From assembly GCF_002860205.1 (NCBI RefSeq), contig NZ_PGVB01000020.1, positions 1 through 42,111 of the forward strand: DNA of 42,111 bases, given 5' to 3'. How positions within the stretch are numbered: position 1 is the stretch's first letter; each line of letters opens with the position of its first letter. The position numbers and the translations under genes were made by a program. Shown here in pieces: positions 8,789 through 15,740 of the stretch. Source of the DNA: Bacillus sp. T33-2 (GTDB lineage: Bacteria; Bacillota; Bacilli; Bacillales; Cytobacillaceae). The notes beneath the pieces were generated by a model that saw only the letters and a program-made list of their open reading frames with translations, searched no databases and was not told where the DNA came from.

Positions 8789-10575
8789 AGAAACATAACC
8801 ATACCGAAACTTTTAACAGCAAGCATAATACAAAAATAACCGGGACGCTGAAGAAGCTTTGGAACTATTTATCCACTTACAGACTATTGCTTTCATTCGT
8901 ATGCTTTATGATAGTGGCCAGTTCTGTGCTTGGTCTCCTCGGGCCGTATTTTATCGGGAAAGCTGTCGATCGCATCGCATCAGGGGACGGTTCACGGATT
9001 TTCTTATTACTGCTTGCCGCGGGAGCTGCTTATTTGCTATATTCACTGGCTCTCTGGCTGCAAAACTTTTGGATGATCGGAATTGCCCAAAACACTGTAT
9101 ATACGCTTCGGACCCAGCTGTTCAGCCATCTGCATAAGCTGCAAATCGATTTTTTCAATAAAAGGCAGTATGGAGAATTGATGAGCAGGGTCATAAATGA
9201 CATTGAAAACGTCAGCACGACGCTGAACAGCTCAGTGATCCAGATCGTTTCAAGTGTGCTTACGTTAATTGGGACAGTGGCTGTGATGCTGTGGCTGAGC
9301 CCTCTCCTTACCCTGATTACTTTTATCATTATTCCCCTGATGTTTGCGGGGATGAAGTGGATTACGGACCGGACTGGAAAGCTGTACAAAGAACAGCAAA
9401 AAAATCTCGGTGAATTGAATGGATTCATCGAGGAGACGATTTCAGGGCACCGGATTGTAAAAGCATTTTCTCAGGAAAACAAGGTGGAGTCGGTCTTTTT
9501 GGAAAAGAATGAAAAGCTGAAGCAATCCGGTTACTGGGCCCAGACTTATGCAGGCTTCATTCCGAAATTAATGAATGTGCTTAATAACCTCAGCTTTACA
9601 ATTATTGCCGCAGCCGGGGGGATCCTTGCTTTAAAGGGATCCATTTCAATTGGTACGATCGTCATTTTCGCCGAATATTCACGCCAGTTTACCAGGCCGC
9701 TCAATGACCTGTCCAACCAGTTCAATACACTGCTGTCTGCCGTGGCGGGAGCAGAACGGGTTTTTGACCTGCTTGACGAGGAGGAGGAAGCGGCAGATGA
9801 ACATGATGCTGTTGAACTGCCTGTGTTGAAAGGGGAAGTAGAGTTCCACAATGTGTCTTTTTCATACGAAAAAGATGCTGATACGGTAACTGGGCTTAGT
9901 TTCCGCGCGAGGCCGGGAGAATCAGTCGCACTTGTCGGGCCGACGGGGGCCGGGAAGTCGACAATCATTAACCTACTGTCCCGCTTTTATGAGCCGGACA
10001 GCGGCAATATCCTGATTGATGGTAATGAAAGTACACGAATAAAACGCAAAAGCCTCCGCAGCCATATGGCCTTTGTGCTCCAGGATTCTTTTTTGTTTGA
10101 GGGGACGATCAGGGAGAATATCCGTTATGGAAGATTGGATGCGACTGATGAAGAGGTGGAAAAAGCAGCGGCACAGGCCAATGCCCATGCCTTCATTACT
10201 AAACTGCCTGAAGGGTATGATACAGTCCTGAAGCAGGATGGCTCAGGAATAAGCCAGGGGGAAAAGCAGCTGCTGTCGATTGCAAGGGCAATACTTGCAA
10301 ATCCGTCAATATTGATACTTGACGAGGCAACCAGCAGCATCGACACCATTACGGAATTAAAAATCCAGGATGCGCTGAAGCGTTTAATGGATGGGAGAAC
10401 CAGCTTTATTATTGCGCACAGGCTGAATACCATCCAAAACGCAGACCAGATTCTTGTTGTCGAAAACGGCCGGATCATTGAACAGGGGACTCACCCTTCA
10501 CTTCTTAAAAATGAAGGATTTTATTACGGCCTGCACAAGAGCCAGTTTGAACGGGAATTTGTCCAATCCCATTAA
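8785..10575 (+). CDS. Heterodimeric ABC exporter, second subunit (permease plus ATPase, canonical catalytic residues)
   Basis: 596 residues with an exporter membrane domain (about 20-330) and ATPase domain. Walker A is GPTGAGKST, Walker B is [11 protein letters not shown] with the catalytic Glu, and the switch is IAHRLN. The signature is altered to ISQGEKQ. Pairing with the upstream subunit (good signature, poor catalysis) yields one competent and one degenerate ATP site, the arrangement known for BmrCD and LmrCD. The 4-bp overlap (ATGA) with the upstream gene indicates translational coupling, as expected for a 1:1 complex. There is no regulator gene nearby. Confidence 0.9.
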   Translation: MKKHNHTETFNSKHNTKITGTLKKLWNYLSTYRLLLSFVCFMIVASSVLGLLGPYFIGKAVDRIASGDGSRIFLLLLAAGAAYLLYSLALWLQNFWMIGIAQNTVYTLRTQLFSHLHKLQIDFFNKRQYGELMSRVINDIENVSTTLNSSVIQIVSSVLTLIGTVAVMLWLSPLLTLITFIIIPLMFAGMKWITDRTGKLYKEQQKNLGELNGFIEETISGHRIVKAFSQENKVESVFLEKNEKLKQSGYWAQTYAGFIPKLMNVLNNLSFTIIAAAGGILALKGSISIGTIVIFAEYSRQFTRPLNDLSNQFNTLLSAVAGAERVFDLLDEEEEAADEHDAVELPVLKGEVEFHNVSFSYEKDADTVTGLSFRARPGESVALVGPTGAGKSTIINLLSRFYEPDSGNILIDGNESTRIKRKSLRSHMAFVLQDSFLFEGTIRENIRYGRLDATDEEVEKAAAQANAHAFITKLPEGYDTVLKQDGSGISQGEKQLLSIARAILANPSILILDEATSSIDTITELKIQDALKRLMDGRTSFIIAHRLNTIQNADQILVVENGRIIEQGTHPSLLKNEGFYYGLHKSQFEREFVQSH

Positions 10576-10590
10576 TAAAAGAGAATAGAA

Positions 10591-10624
10591 AAAGCGAACC
10601 GGCAACGAGCTGGTTCGCTTTTTT
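10591..10624 (+). terminator. Terminator of the ABC exporter operon
   Basis: AAGCGAACC, GGCAACGAGC loop region, GGTTCGCTT followed by a T run, 16 bp past the stop. Confidence 0.88.
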
Positions 10625-10630
10625 AGCATT

Positions 10631-10671
10631 GTCCAGCTTCAGCGCCTAGGGTCAAGGCGCTGAAGCTTTTC
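10631..10671. repeat. Dispersed palindromic element GTCCAGCTTCAGCGCC
   Basis: A perfect 12-bp inverted repeat (AGCTTCAGCGCC at 10635-10646, GGCGCTGAAGCT at 10656-10667, 9-bp loop) followed by TTTT. A shortened relative, TTGTCCAGCGCCTAACAG, follows the sspE terminator near 20083. From memory, similar sequences are scattered between genes in many Bacillus genomes. The rest of the gap to 10874 has no gene; it holds two small hairpins (CGGCT/AGCCG near 10793 and GCAAG/CTTGC near 10763). Confidence 0.7.
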
Positions 10672-10874
10672 TTAGTAACTTGCAACTTCACAAGATGTAT
10701 ATTTAAATTCAATATAAACTGCCGCGGTCAATATTCCACTTGATCATTTTTAAACCTAAACGACGCAAGCCCTACCTCTCTTGCATCCTTACGGCTCCGA
10801 AGCCGATCCAGTGTGAATAAGTATTTCATAAAAATATAAGCAGAACGCCAATATGAATGTTTAGTTTCAAGTTA

Positions 10875-11213
10875 CTATTTTGGCGAATCTTCATTATTAT
10901 ATTTCATTTGATATGATTTGTCAAGTTTATTCAAAACAACCACAGGGTAGTCCAGCGAGTTTACTTTTTTAGCCAGGTCTTGCTGGGCCATTTTGATAAG
11001 CTCCCGGACCATGCTGCCGCCAAGGTTTCCCCCTACGCGTCCTGCATCATGGGCTCTGATATTTCCATTGTAGCCTTGTTTTAAAGGGACACCCACTTCT
11101 TTCGCGGTTTCAAATTTGGCATCGGCGGGGTTTTCGGTATTTGCTACTTTTGCTTTAAGCTGATCCAATCCTTGCCTTGCCTCAGGTATAAGGATGTTAT
11201 TCCGTCTGGACAT
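10875..11213 (-). CDS. Alpha/beta-type small acid-soluble spore protein, long variant
   Basis: 112 residues. Alpha/beta SASPs coat and protect spore DNA and are degraded by the GPR protease at germination. The family pattern is clear: IPEARQGLDQLKAKVA, then FETAKEVGVPL, then AGRVGGNLGGSMVRELIKMAQQDL. It is longer than the usual 60-70 residues because of extra residues between the two conserved blocks and a C-terminal tail with YPVVVLNKLDKSY. The GPR-site region reads FETAKE instead of the usual EIA(S/Q)E. The start is the ATG at 11213 behind AAGGAGGG. The frame stays open further upstream to 11471, but that part crosses a DnaA-box cluster and lacks family similarity. Confidence 0.88.
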   Translation of the reverse strand: MSRRNNILIPEARQGLDQLKAKVANTENPADAKFETAKEVGVPLKQGYNGNIRAHDAGRVGGNLGGSMVRELIKMAQQDLAKKVNSLDYPVVVLNKLDKSYQMKYNNEDSPK

Positions 11214-11254
11214 GCCGTTAGCCCTCCTTATGAAGGTTAGAGTGACACAATGAT

Positions 11255-11437
11255 TTATCCAGATACTTATCAACAAACGAATCATTGTACTTAAAGTCTT
11301 CCACAGATATACCCACACTATCCACAAATATTCCTCGTTTTCCACGGACATTTTATCCACATTTATCATTTTTTTAAAATGGATATGGGAAAAGAAATCA
11401 TCATATTTATCCACGTAATCCACAGTGCTGTGGGTAA
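11255..11437. promoter_or_regulatory. Cluster of DnaA-box-like 9-mers
   Basis: Against the consensus TTATCCACA: exact at 11353-11361. One mismatch at 11255 (TTATCCAGA), 11267 (TTATCAACA), 11318 (CTATCCACA), 11407 (TTATCCACG), 11416 (TAATCCACA) and, reversed, 11429 (TGTGGGTAA). Two mismatches at 11297, 11309 and 11338. Nearly all point the same way, and the sites at 11407 and 11416 abut. The cluster lies between the SASP gene and the sRNA promoter. There is no dnaA, dnaN or unwinding element here, so it would be a non-origin DnaA-binding cluster. Binding is inferred. Confidence 0.65.
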
Positions 11438-11458
11438 CTTTAATAACAGGCAAAGATT

Positions 11459-11478
11459 TTTGTGAAAACATTGTGAAC
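11459..11478 (+). promoter_or_regulatory. Two ResD-like sites upstream of the sRNA promoter
   Basis: TTTGTGAAA at 11459-11467 and ATTGTGAAC at 11470-11478 resemble the ResD consensus TTTGTGAAT. They are 11 bp apart, one helical turn, centred about 55 and 44 bp before the predicted start, the usual place for an activator. Confidence 0.55.
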
Positions 11479-11482
11479 CTGA

Positions 11483-11511
11483 TTGTATTAACTTTTTAAT
11501 AGGAGTATAGT
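11483..11511 (+). promoter_or_regulatory. SigA-type promoter of the RoxS-like sRNA
   Basis: TTGTAT (11483-11488), 17-bp spacer, TATAGT (11506-11511). Predicted transcription start near 11518. No plus-strand gene follows, only the hairpins and terminator of the sRNA. Confidence 0.7.
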
Positions 11512-11527
11512 AAAAGTATAAAAGAGT

Positions 11528-11545
11528 TAGTGAAATATTTCACAA
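11528..11545. promoter_or_regulatory. Rex-like operator
   Basis: TAGTGAAATATTTCACAA matches the Rex consensus TTGTGAAWWWWTTCACAA with one mismatch; the 14-bp core 11530-11543 is a perfect palindrome. It lies about 10-27 bp after the predicted sRNA start, where a bound repressor would block elongation or promoter escape. Confidence 0.65.
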
Positions 11546-11593
11546 ACTTACAGCTTCCTCCCAAGCTGAACAGAACGATCCCCCTATCCCCTT

Positions 11594-11632
11594 AATAAAC
11601 AGAAGCAGGCGGGAAACCTGCTTCTGTTTATT
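11594..11632. terminator. Bidirectional terminator between the sRNA and yfhD
   Basis: A perfect 16-bp stem, AATAAACAGAAGCAGG and its complement, around loop CGGGAAA. The T-rich end serves the plus-strand sRNA, and the A-rich start serves yfhD on the minus strand, whose stop codon it touches. Confidence 0.85.
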
Positions 11633-11816
11633 ATTGCCGTCTCTGCCTTGCGCGTTCGTCTGCTGCATTCGAACGGGCCATTGCTTCCAGGTCTTCATGG
11701 TCAGCAAGGTCACGGTCGAACTCTACATCGAGGCCGTCGGTTTTCATATTCCCCGGCACCTGTGGGAGATTGGCAGTGTTTTTATCACGATTTTGATGTC
11801 CGCGTGAGCGAGGCAT
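11631..11816 (-). CDS. yfhD: YfhD family protein
   Basis: 61-residue hydrophilic, charged protein. It matches the YfhD family by its pattern: a basic N-terminus (PRSRGHQNRDKN), then LPQVP, then DGLDVEF and LADHEDLEAMARSNAADERA. The function is unknown; the small size and spore-former distribution suggest a sporulation link, which is inference. The gene order yfhF-yfhE-yfhD on this strand matches B. subtilis and supports the call. AAAGGAG lies 7 nt before the ATG and directly abuts the large inverted repeat at 11831-11879. Confidence 0.88.
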   Translation of the reverse strand: MPRSRGHQNRDKNTANLPQVPGNMKTDGLDVEFDRDLADHEDLEAMARSNAADERARQRRQ

Positions 11817-11830
11817 ATTGTTTCTCCTTT

Positions 11831-11879
11831 CAAACCATAAAAGTACGGAAAATAGTCATTTCCGTACTTTTATGGTTTG
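11831..11879. repeat. Perfect 21-bp inverted repeat in the yfhD leader
   Basis: Left arm 11831-11851 (CAAACCATAAAAGTACGGAAA), loop of 7, right arm 11859-11879. In the yfhE-yfhD transcript the hairpin ends exactly where the yfhD Shine-Dalgarno AAAGGAG begins. It has no T run, so it is not a standard terminator. It could be an RNA stability or processing hairpin, or a DNA operator. Confidence 0.85.
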
Positions 11880-11914
11880 CTTATGAAGCATTGTTATGAA
11901 TGGTAAATGCTTTT

Positions 11915-12034
11915 TCACCGTTTGCCTGTGCGGAAGCCGCCGGCCCTGTCTGCCGCCTTGAACTCATTGTTGTACAACACTTCCTGCATGCTGGTCAAAG
12001 TATGCTTAGCTTTTTCCTTTTTCTTTTTTTCCAT
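11915..12034 (-). CDS. yfhE: YfhE family protein (39 residues)
   Basis: A very short gene. Translation begins MEKKKKEKAKHTLTSMQEV and continues LYNNEFKAADRAGG to FRTGKR. This matches the YfhE family pattern (lysine-rich start, then TLTSMQEVLYNNEFKAADRA), whose function is unknown. GAAAGGATG lies 9 nt before the ATG. It sits between yfhF and yfhD on the same strand, exactly as in B. subtilis, which makes the call firm despite the size. Confidence 0.85.
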   Translation of the reverse strand: MEKKKKEKAKHTLTSMQEVLYNNEFKAADRAGGFRTGKR

Positions 12035-12102
12035 CCTGTTCATCCTTTCATAAGACGTTCTGGTTAACCATTATCTCCTTAAGCAACAGGATTAAACGGA
12101 CA

Positions 12103-13005
12103 TTATTGGACTAATAGGTCAGCAAGTGCTGGCTCAAGCTTCGGATAATGAAAATGATATCCGGACTGAAGCAATTTTTCTGGAATTACACGCTGACCCT
12201 CGAGCACAAGGAAACTCATTTCTCCAAGCATCGTTTTTAAGGCAAAGGACGGGACTGGCAACCAATGAGGCCGATTCAATACAGAACCAACCGTCTTCCC
12301 GAATTTCCTCATCGTCACAGGCTCTGGAGCAGTAAAATTCACCGATCCGGATATTTTATCCTTATTAAGGATGAACAGAATCCCGTTTATAACATCCTCC
12401 AGATGGATCCAGGAAAGCCACTGGTTCCCGCTTCCTACTGTTCCTCCAGCAAATAATTTATAAGGGAGGACCATTCTCGGCAAGGCACCGCCATCATGGG
12501 CGAGAATGACACCGAACCTGCAAAATACAGTGCGTACGCCGAGACTGTTTGCAGCTGCACCTGCTTCCTCCCATTTTTTAACCGTTGCAGCGAGGAAATC
12601 ATCACCGGGCACTTTCGTTTGCTCGGTGAAAATTTTTGTTTTAGAAATTCCGTAATACCCGACAGCACTTGCATTAATCAGGACAGCGGGTTTCTTGTCC
12701 AGCGTGGAAATGATTCGTACAACCTCATCCGCAGCTTTCAGGCGGCTGCCCAAAATGATCGATTTTCTCTGATCCGTCCAGCGGCTGTTAATGGTGGCAC
12801 CAGCGAGATTGATGATCGCATCGATACCTTCAAGCTCGCGTTCCGGCCGGCTGCCTTCATTCAGCCATTGAACATAGCGGGGATTTTGGCCGTTCTTGTT
12901 CCCTGCCTCGCGCGATAAGATGAACACCTCATATCCAAGTTGAATGAACTGCTTTGTGAGTGCTTTCCCGACAAGGCCGGTTCCGCCTGTAATGGCAATT
13001 TTCAC
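12103..13005 (-). CDS. yfhF: TIGR01777-family epimerase/dehydratase YfhF
   Basis: 300-residue extended short-chain dehydrogenase/reductase. The Rossmann motif GGTGLVGKALT is at residues 7-17. NLAGATINSRWT, the tyrosine motif in INASAVGYYG and the conserved SWIHLEDV follow, and the C-terminus matches the DUF1731 segment of this family. The substrate is unknown. The start is GTG at 13005 behind GGGGGAT. It is the first gene of the yfhFED run and is divergent from recX across 79 bp. Confidence 0.88.
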   Translation of the reverse strand: MKIAITGGTGLVGKALTKQFIQLGYEVFILSREAGNKNGQNPRYVQWLNEGSRPERELEGIDAIINLAGATINSRWTDQRKSIILGSRLKAADEVVRIISTLDKKPAVLINASAVGYYGISKTKIFTEQTKVPGDDFLAATVKKWEEAGAAANSLGVRTVFCRFGVILAHDGGALPRMVLPYKLFAGGTVGSGNQWLSWIHLEDVINGILFILNKDKISGSVNFTAPEPVTMRKFGKTVGSVLNRPHWLPVPSFALKTMLGEMSFLVLEGQRVIPEKLLQSGYHFHYPKLEPALADLLVQ

Positions 13006-13084
13006 AGTTATCCCCCTGACCTATTAATTCTTTTTTACTGAAAAACCGTTTTTCATTTGATACATTTAATATGAGGTGAGTACA

Positions 13085-13897
13085 ATGCCTGTCATTTCAA
13101 AAATCATTGTCCAAAAAAATAATAAAGAACGATACAGCATTTTTATTGATTCCGGCAAAGGCGAAGAATATGCTTTTGGTGTGGATGAGGATGTGCTGAT
13201 CAAGTTTCAGCTCAAAAAGGGCATGGAGCTGGATGATTTATCGATTACTGAACTGCTGTACCAGGATGACATCCGCAAAGCGTACCATCTTGCAGTACAA
13301 TATCTTGCAAGAAGGATGAGGTCAGAATCCGAGGTTAGGGACTATTTGCAGAAAAAAGAAGTCGCCGCACCAGTCATTGAGGAAGCCATTCACCGGCTTT
13401 ACGAGCAGAAATTTCTAAATGATAAAGAGTTTGCGCACGCATTTGTCAGAACCCAGATGAATACGACAGACAAAGGCTCCCAATTGATCAAGGCAGAACT
13501 GAAGGAAAAAGGGATAGCAGGGTCAATAATAGACGACAGCATAAAAGAATACCCAGAGGAAATGCAGCTGGAAAAGGCGGTGCAGCTATGTTCCAAATAT
13601 GCTGCAAAAAACAGCAGGGATTCCACAAGGGTTTTAAAACAAAAGCTGGAACAAATGCTTGTCAGGAAAGGTTATTCATTTGGATTGATCCAGGCCGCGC
13701 TAAACGAAACGGAAATTGACAAACCGGATGAAGATGAAATGCTGGCGCTCAAACATCATGGAGATAAACTTCACCGGAAATATGCGAGCCTGTCCGGCTT
13801 TGAGCAACGACAAAAAATCAAGCAGGCTTTGTTCCGAAAAGGCTTCGCAATCGAACAGATTGACTGCTATTTGGACGGGCTAGAAGACTCTGAATAA
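13085..13897 (+). CDS. recX: RecX, modulator of RecA
   Basis: About 270 residues, close to the long RecX of B. subtilis. RecX binds RecA filaments and limits or remodels them during homologous recombination and spore DNA repair. The typical pattern is visible: an N-terminal extension, then LARRMRSESEVRDYLQKKEV, KFLNDKEFAHAFVRTQ, and repeated three-helix modules ending GFAIEQIDCYL. The first in-frame start is GTG at 13076, but it lies within the GAGGTGAG ribosome site. ATG at 13085 has correct spacing and is preferred. It is divergent from yfhF and convergent with the dehydrogenase at 13930. Confidence 0.9.
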   Translation: MPVISKIIVQKNNKERYSIFIDSGKGEEYAFGVDEDVLIKFQLKKGMELDDLSITELLYQDDIRKAYHLAVQYLARRMRSESEVRDYLQKKEVAAPVIEEAIHRLYEQKFLNDKEFAHAFVRTQMNTTDKGSQLIKAELKEKGIAGSIIDDSIKEYPEEMQLEKAVQLCSKYAAKNSRDSTRVLKQKLEQMLVRKGYSFGLIQAALNETEIDKPDEDEMLALKHHGDKLHRKYASLSGFEQRQKIKQALFRKGFAIEQIDCYLDGLEDSE

Positions 13898-13929
13898 GGC
13901 GGGCAGCATAATGCTGGCAGGCCAGACCT

Positions 13930-14607
13930 TCATTGTTTTTTTGATTCAATGATGATGTTATCCTGATCCAGCTGCGAAACAATTAATTCCGCAACTTCTC
14001 GGGGGGAGCGGAATCGCTTTGGGTCAGCCACGTGTTCGCTGCTTTCCCAAAACGGCGTATCCATGCCGCCCATGTAGGCAGCGATGAACCTGATATTACT
14101 GCGTTCGTATTCTTTTTGCAGACTTTCGGTAAAGCCGCGTACCGCAAATTTGCTCGATGCATACACCGCTTCATTTTTCTTGCCGCGAAGCCCTGCTGTA
14201 GAAATAATATTTACGACCAGCCCTTCTTGCTTCATTTCCAGATACGGAAGCACGGCTTTAGTCATATGGATCGTTCCGAAAACATTTGTTGCAAAGGTAT
14301 CTTCTATTTCCGTATCTGATCCTGCAACGAAGGGGCCGAAGAAGCCGATCCCTGCATTGTTGAAAAGGCCGTAAATGTCGTACTTGTGATTTATTGAAAG
14401 AATTTTTTCTTTGACGTCTTCAAGGTTGCGGATGTCAAGGATATGGACAGATGCACTTCCTTTTTCATGCTCAATGTGTTTTTTGACATCATGCAATTTT
14501 GATTCTGTCCGTCCCGCTAAAATGATATGATAGCCCTTTTCTGCAAGCAGAATGGACAGTTCTTTGCCAAGTCCGGAGCCGGCGCCTGTAATAATTATTG
14601 ATCTCAT
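13930..14607 (-). CDS. Short-chain dehydrogenase/reductase
   Basis: 225 residues of the classical SDR fold: cofactor motif TGAGSGLGKE, NNAGIG, catalytic Ser in NIISTAGLRG, and YASSK carrying the Tyr and Lys. The arginine in LAGRTES suggests NADP(H), which is inference. ATG at 14607, preceded by GGAGG, gives the standard SDR start; an upstream ATG at 14661 adds a tail unlike the family. I do not recall this gene at this place in B. subtilis, so it may be an insertion in the conserved block. Substrate unknown. Confidence 0.85.
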   Translation of the reverse strand: MRSIIITGAGSGLGKELSILLAEKGYHIILAGRTESKLHDVKKHIEHEKGSASVHILDIRNLEDVKEKILSINHKYDIYGLFNNAGIGFFGPFVAGSDTEIEDTFATNVFGTIHMTKAVLPYLEMKQEGLVVNIISTAGLRGKKNEAVYASSKFAVRGFTESLQKEYERSNIRFIAAYMGGMDTPFWESSEHVADPKRFRSPREVAELIVSQLDQDNIIIESKKQ

Positions 14608-14686
14608 AACAGCCTCCTGTTGAAAGTAGTCCTTCTTCATTATATATAACAAAAAGACCACAGATAAACCATTAAGGGGTGTAAAA

Positions 14687-15022
14687 ATGCCACAGGATAA
14701 AAGATATAGCCAGATGGCGGATTACGAGTTAAAGCAGGAAATTGCCAGGCTGCATGAGCAGGCAAGAAAGGCAGAGCAAATGGGAATGGTCAATGAATTT
14801 GCCGTTCTTGAAAGGAAAGCTGCCATGGCGAGAGCTTACCTTCTCAATTCAGAGGACTTTAAGCCGGGTGAAATTTATCAGGTCGAAGGCGATCCTGGCG
14901 TTTATTTTAAAATAAACTACCTGAATGGAGTGTTTGCATGGGGATTCCGGCTGAATGGAACCGGAGGGGAAGAAGCACTGCCAATATCCATGCTTAATAA
15001 ACTTCAGCAAAACCAGGACTAG
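14687..15022 (+). CDS. yfhH: YfhH family protein (DUF1811)
   Basis: 111 residues. It begins with the family pattern YSQMADYELKQEIARLHEQARKAEQMG, a helical N-terminal half rich in Glu, Lys and Ala, followed by a small beta-rich C-terminal half (FKPGEIYQVEGDPGVYFKI). Its function is unknown. Position between recX and sspK matches B. subtilis. It is divergent from the SDR gene. Confidence 0.88.
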   Translation: MPQDKRYSQMADYELKQEIARLHEQARKAEQMGMVNEFAVLERKAAMARAYLLNSEDFKPGEIYQVEGDPGVYFKINYLNGVFAWGFRLNGTGGEEALPISMLNKLQQNQD

Positions 15023-15053
15023 TTTTGCCTGGTTTTGCCGGAATATTGGCAGA

Positions 15054-15221
15054 TTACTCTGTTGTCTCAACGTCTCGATGAGATGAAGCATACATCCGTT
15101 CCTGGGGATGGGTGTTGATTGTGCCGTCAGCCCGCTTTGAAGCAAACTCGGGCTTTGCGCGCGGTTCTCCCTGAAATTTATTGTCATGGGGATACGGGAA
15201 GTTTGTAGCTTTATTACGCAT
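15054..15221 (-). CDS. sspK: Small acid-soluble spore protein K
   Basis: 55 residues, recognisable by [23 protein letters not shown] and NTHPQERM. SspK is a minor SASP found in the spore core and made late in sporulation in the forespore. ATG at 15221 follows AAGGAGG; an upstream in-frame ATG at 15269 lacks a ribosome site. A hairpin (GCGTGA/TCACGC) lies about 30 bp upstream. I could not identify a clear SigG promoter. Confidence 0.9.
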   Translation of the reverse strand: MRNKATNFPYPHDNKFQGEPRAKPEFASKRADGTINTHPQERMYASSHRDVETTE

Positions 15222-15383
15222 ATTGGCCTCCTTGGGCGGGTATAAAATAAGCGTGATTTGCTCACGCACTTATAGTATTTAGCTTTAAAGAGTACGCTAT
15301 GTATAGCAAAACGAATTGCAGCTTCCCAATCTAGATTCATGCACGAAACCTTTGAAATTTTATATGGGAATGAGGTGGAGCAA

Positions 15384-15653
15384 ATGAACGACTATCATGA
15401 GCGGCTGGCCAATATGTTAATGGACAAGAACCAGCAAATCAGCTACAACCAGGCGCTTACCTGGGTGGAACTTCTTTGGGAAGACTTTGAAGCGACTTAC
15501 GCGAAAGCCGGGCACGAATACAGGGGCAGCGAAATGACGGAAAAGGTCGTCCGTCAGTGGATAGACAATTATGGTGCGGAATTGCATGAATTTGTTGCCA
15601 GAAATCCAAAATACAAGCATCTTTTACAGCAAAATAACAGAACAATCCATTAA
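15384..15653 (+). CDS. yfhJ: YfhJ family protein (WVELL family)
   Basis: 89 residues containing the diagnostic WVELLWEDFEATYAKAGHEY, then GSEMTEKVVRQWIDNYG. The family is named after WVELL and has no known function. GAGGTGGAG precedes ATG 15384; an earlier in-frame ATG at 15339 has no ribosome site and would add a non-conserved stretch. It is followed by its own terminator. Confidence 0.87.
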   Translation: MNDYHERLANMLMDKNQQISYNQALTWVELLWEDFEATYAKAGHEYRGSEMTEKVVRQWIDNYGAELHEFVARNPKYKHLLQQNNRTIH

Positions 15654-15690
15654 CAAAGCGGCGCCTAGATGGCACCGCTTTGTTGTTATG
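15652..15690. terminator. Terminator after yfhJ
   Basis: AACAAAGCGG(C)GCC, loop TAGAT, GGC(A)CCGCTTTGTT followed by GTT. The stem is 14 bp with one mismatch, and its AACAAAG start may also serve yfhP on the other strand. Confidence 0.75.
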
Positions 15691-15740
15691 TCAATAATTT
15701 TTAGAGTTGTAAAAGCTCGATTTTTGCTATCGGCAGTGTG

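Larger units (their letters stand above)
11518..11632 (+). ncRNA. roxS: RoxS/RsaE-like redox-responsive small RNA
   Basis: A promoter and a strong terminator bracket about 115 nt with no coding capacity, close to the length I recall for RoxS. The transcript has a hairpin CAGCTT/AAGCTG (11551-11568) whose loop is CCTCCC, an exposed anti-Shine-Dalgarno sequence. A single-stranded C-rich stretch ATCCCCCTATCCCC follows, then the terminator. RsaE/RoxS has the same plan, including a conserved C-rich segment just before the terminator. In B. subtilis RoxS is activated by ResD and repressed by Rex, and lowers expression of central-metabolism genes. Matching ResD-like and Rex-like sites flank this promoter. 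The identity is by motif and architecture recalled from the literature, not by alignment. Confidence 0.75.

Noticed and set aside
10740-10830. c-di-GMP (GEMM) riboswitch suggested by a GACGCAAGC-like string
   Set aside because: The other conserved positions of the aptamer are missing and no suitable downstream gene follows in the right orientation.
11255-11437. Chromosomal or plasmid replication origin
   Set aside because: No dnaA, dnaN, rep gene or obvious AT-rich unwinding element adjoins the DnaA boxes, and the gene context is the yfh region far from oriC in B. subtilis.
11214-11471. N-terminal extension of the alpha/beta SASP open frame
   Set aside because: The frame stays open, but the SASP start at 11213 has a strong ribosome site and the family begins there. 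The upstream translation merely reflects repeated TGTGGATAA sequences.
13899-13922. Terminator between recX and the SDR gene
   Set aside because: CAGCATAATGCTG is palindromic, but there is no T run on either side, so I did not annotate it as a terminator.
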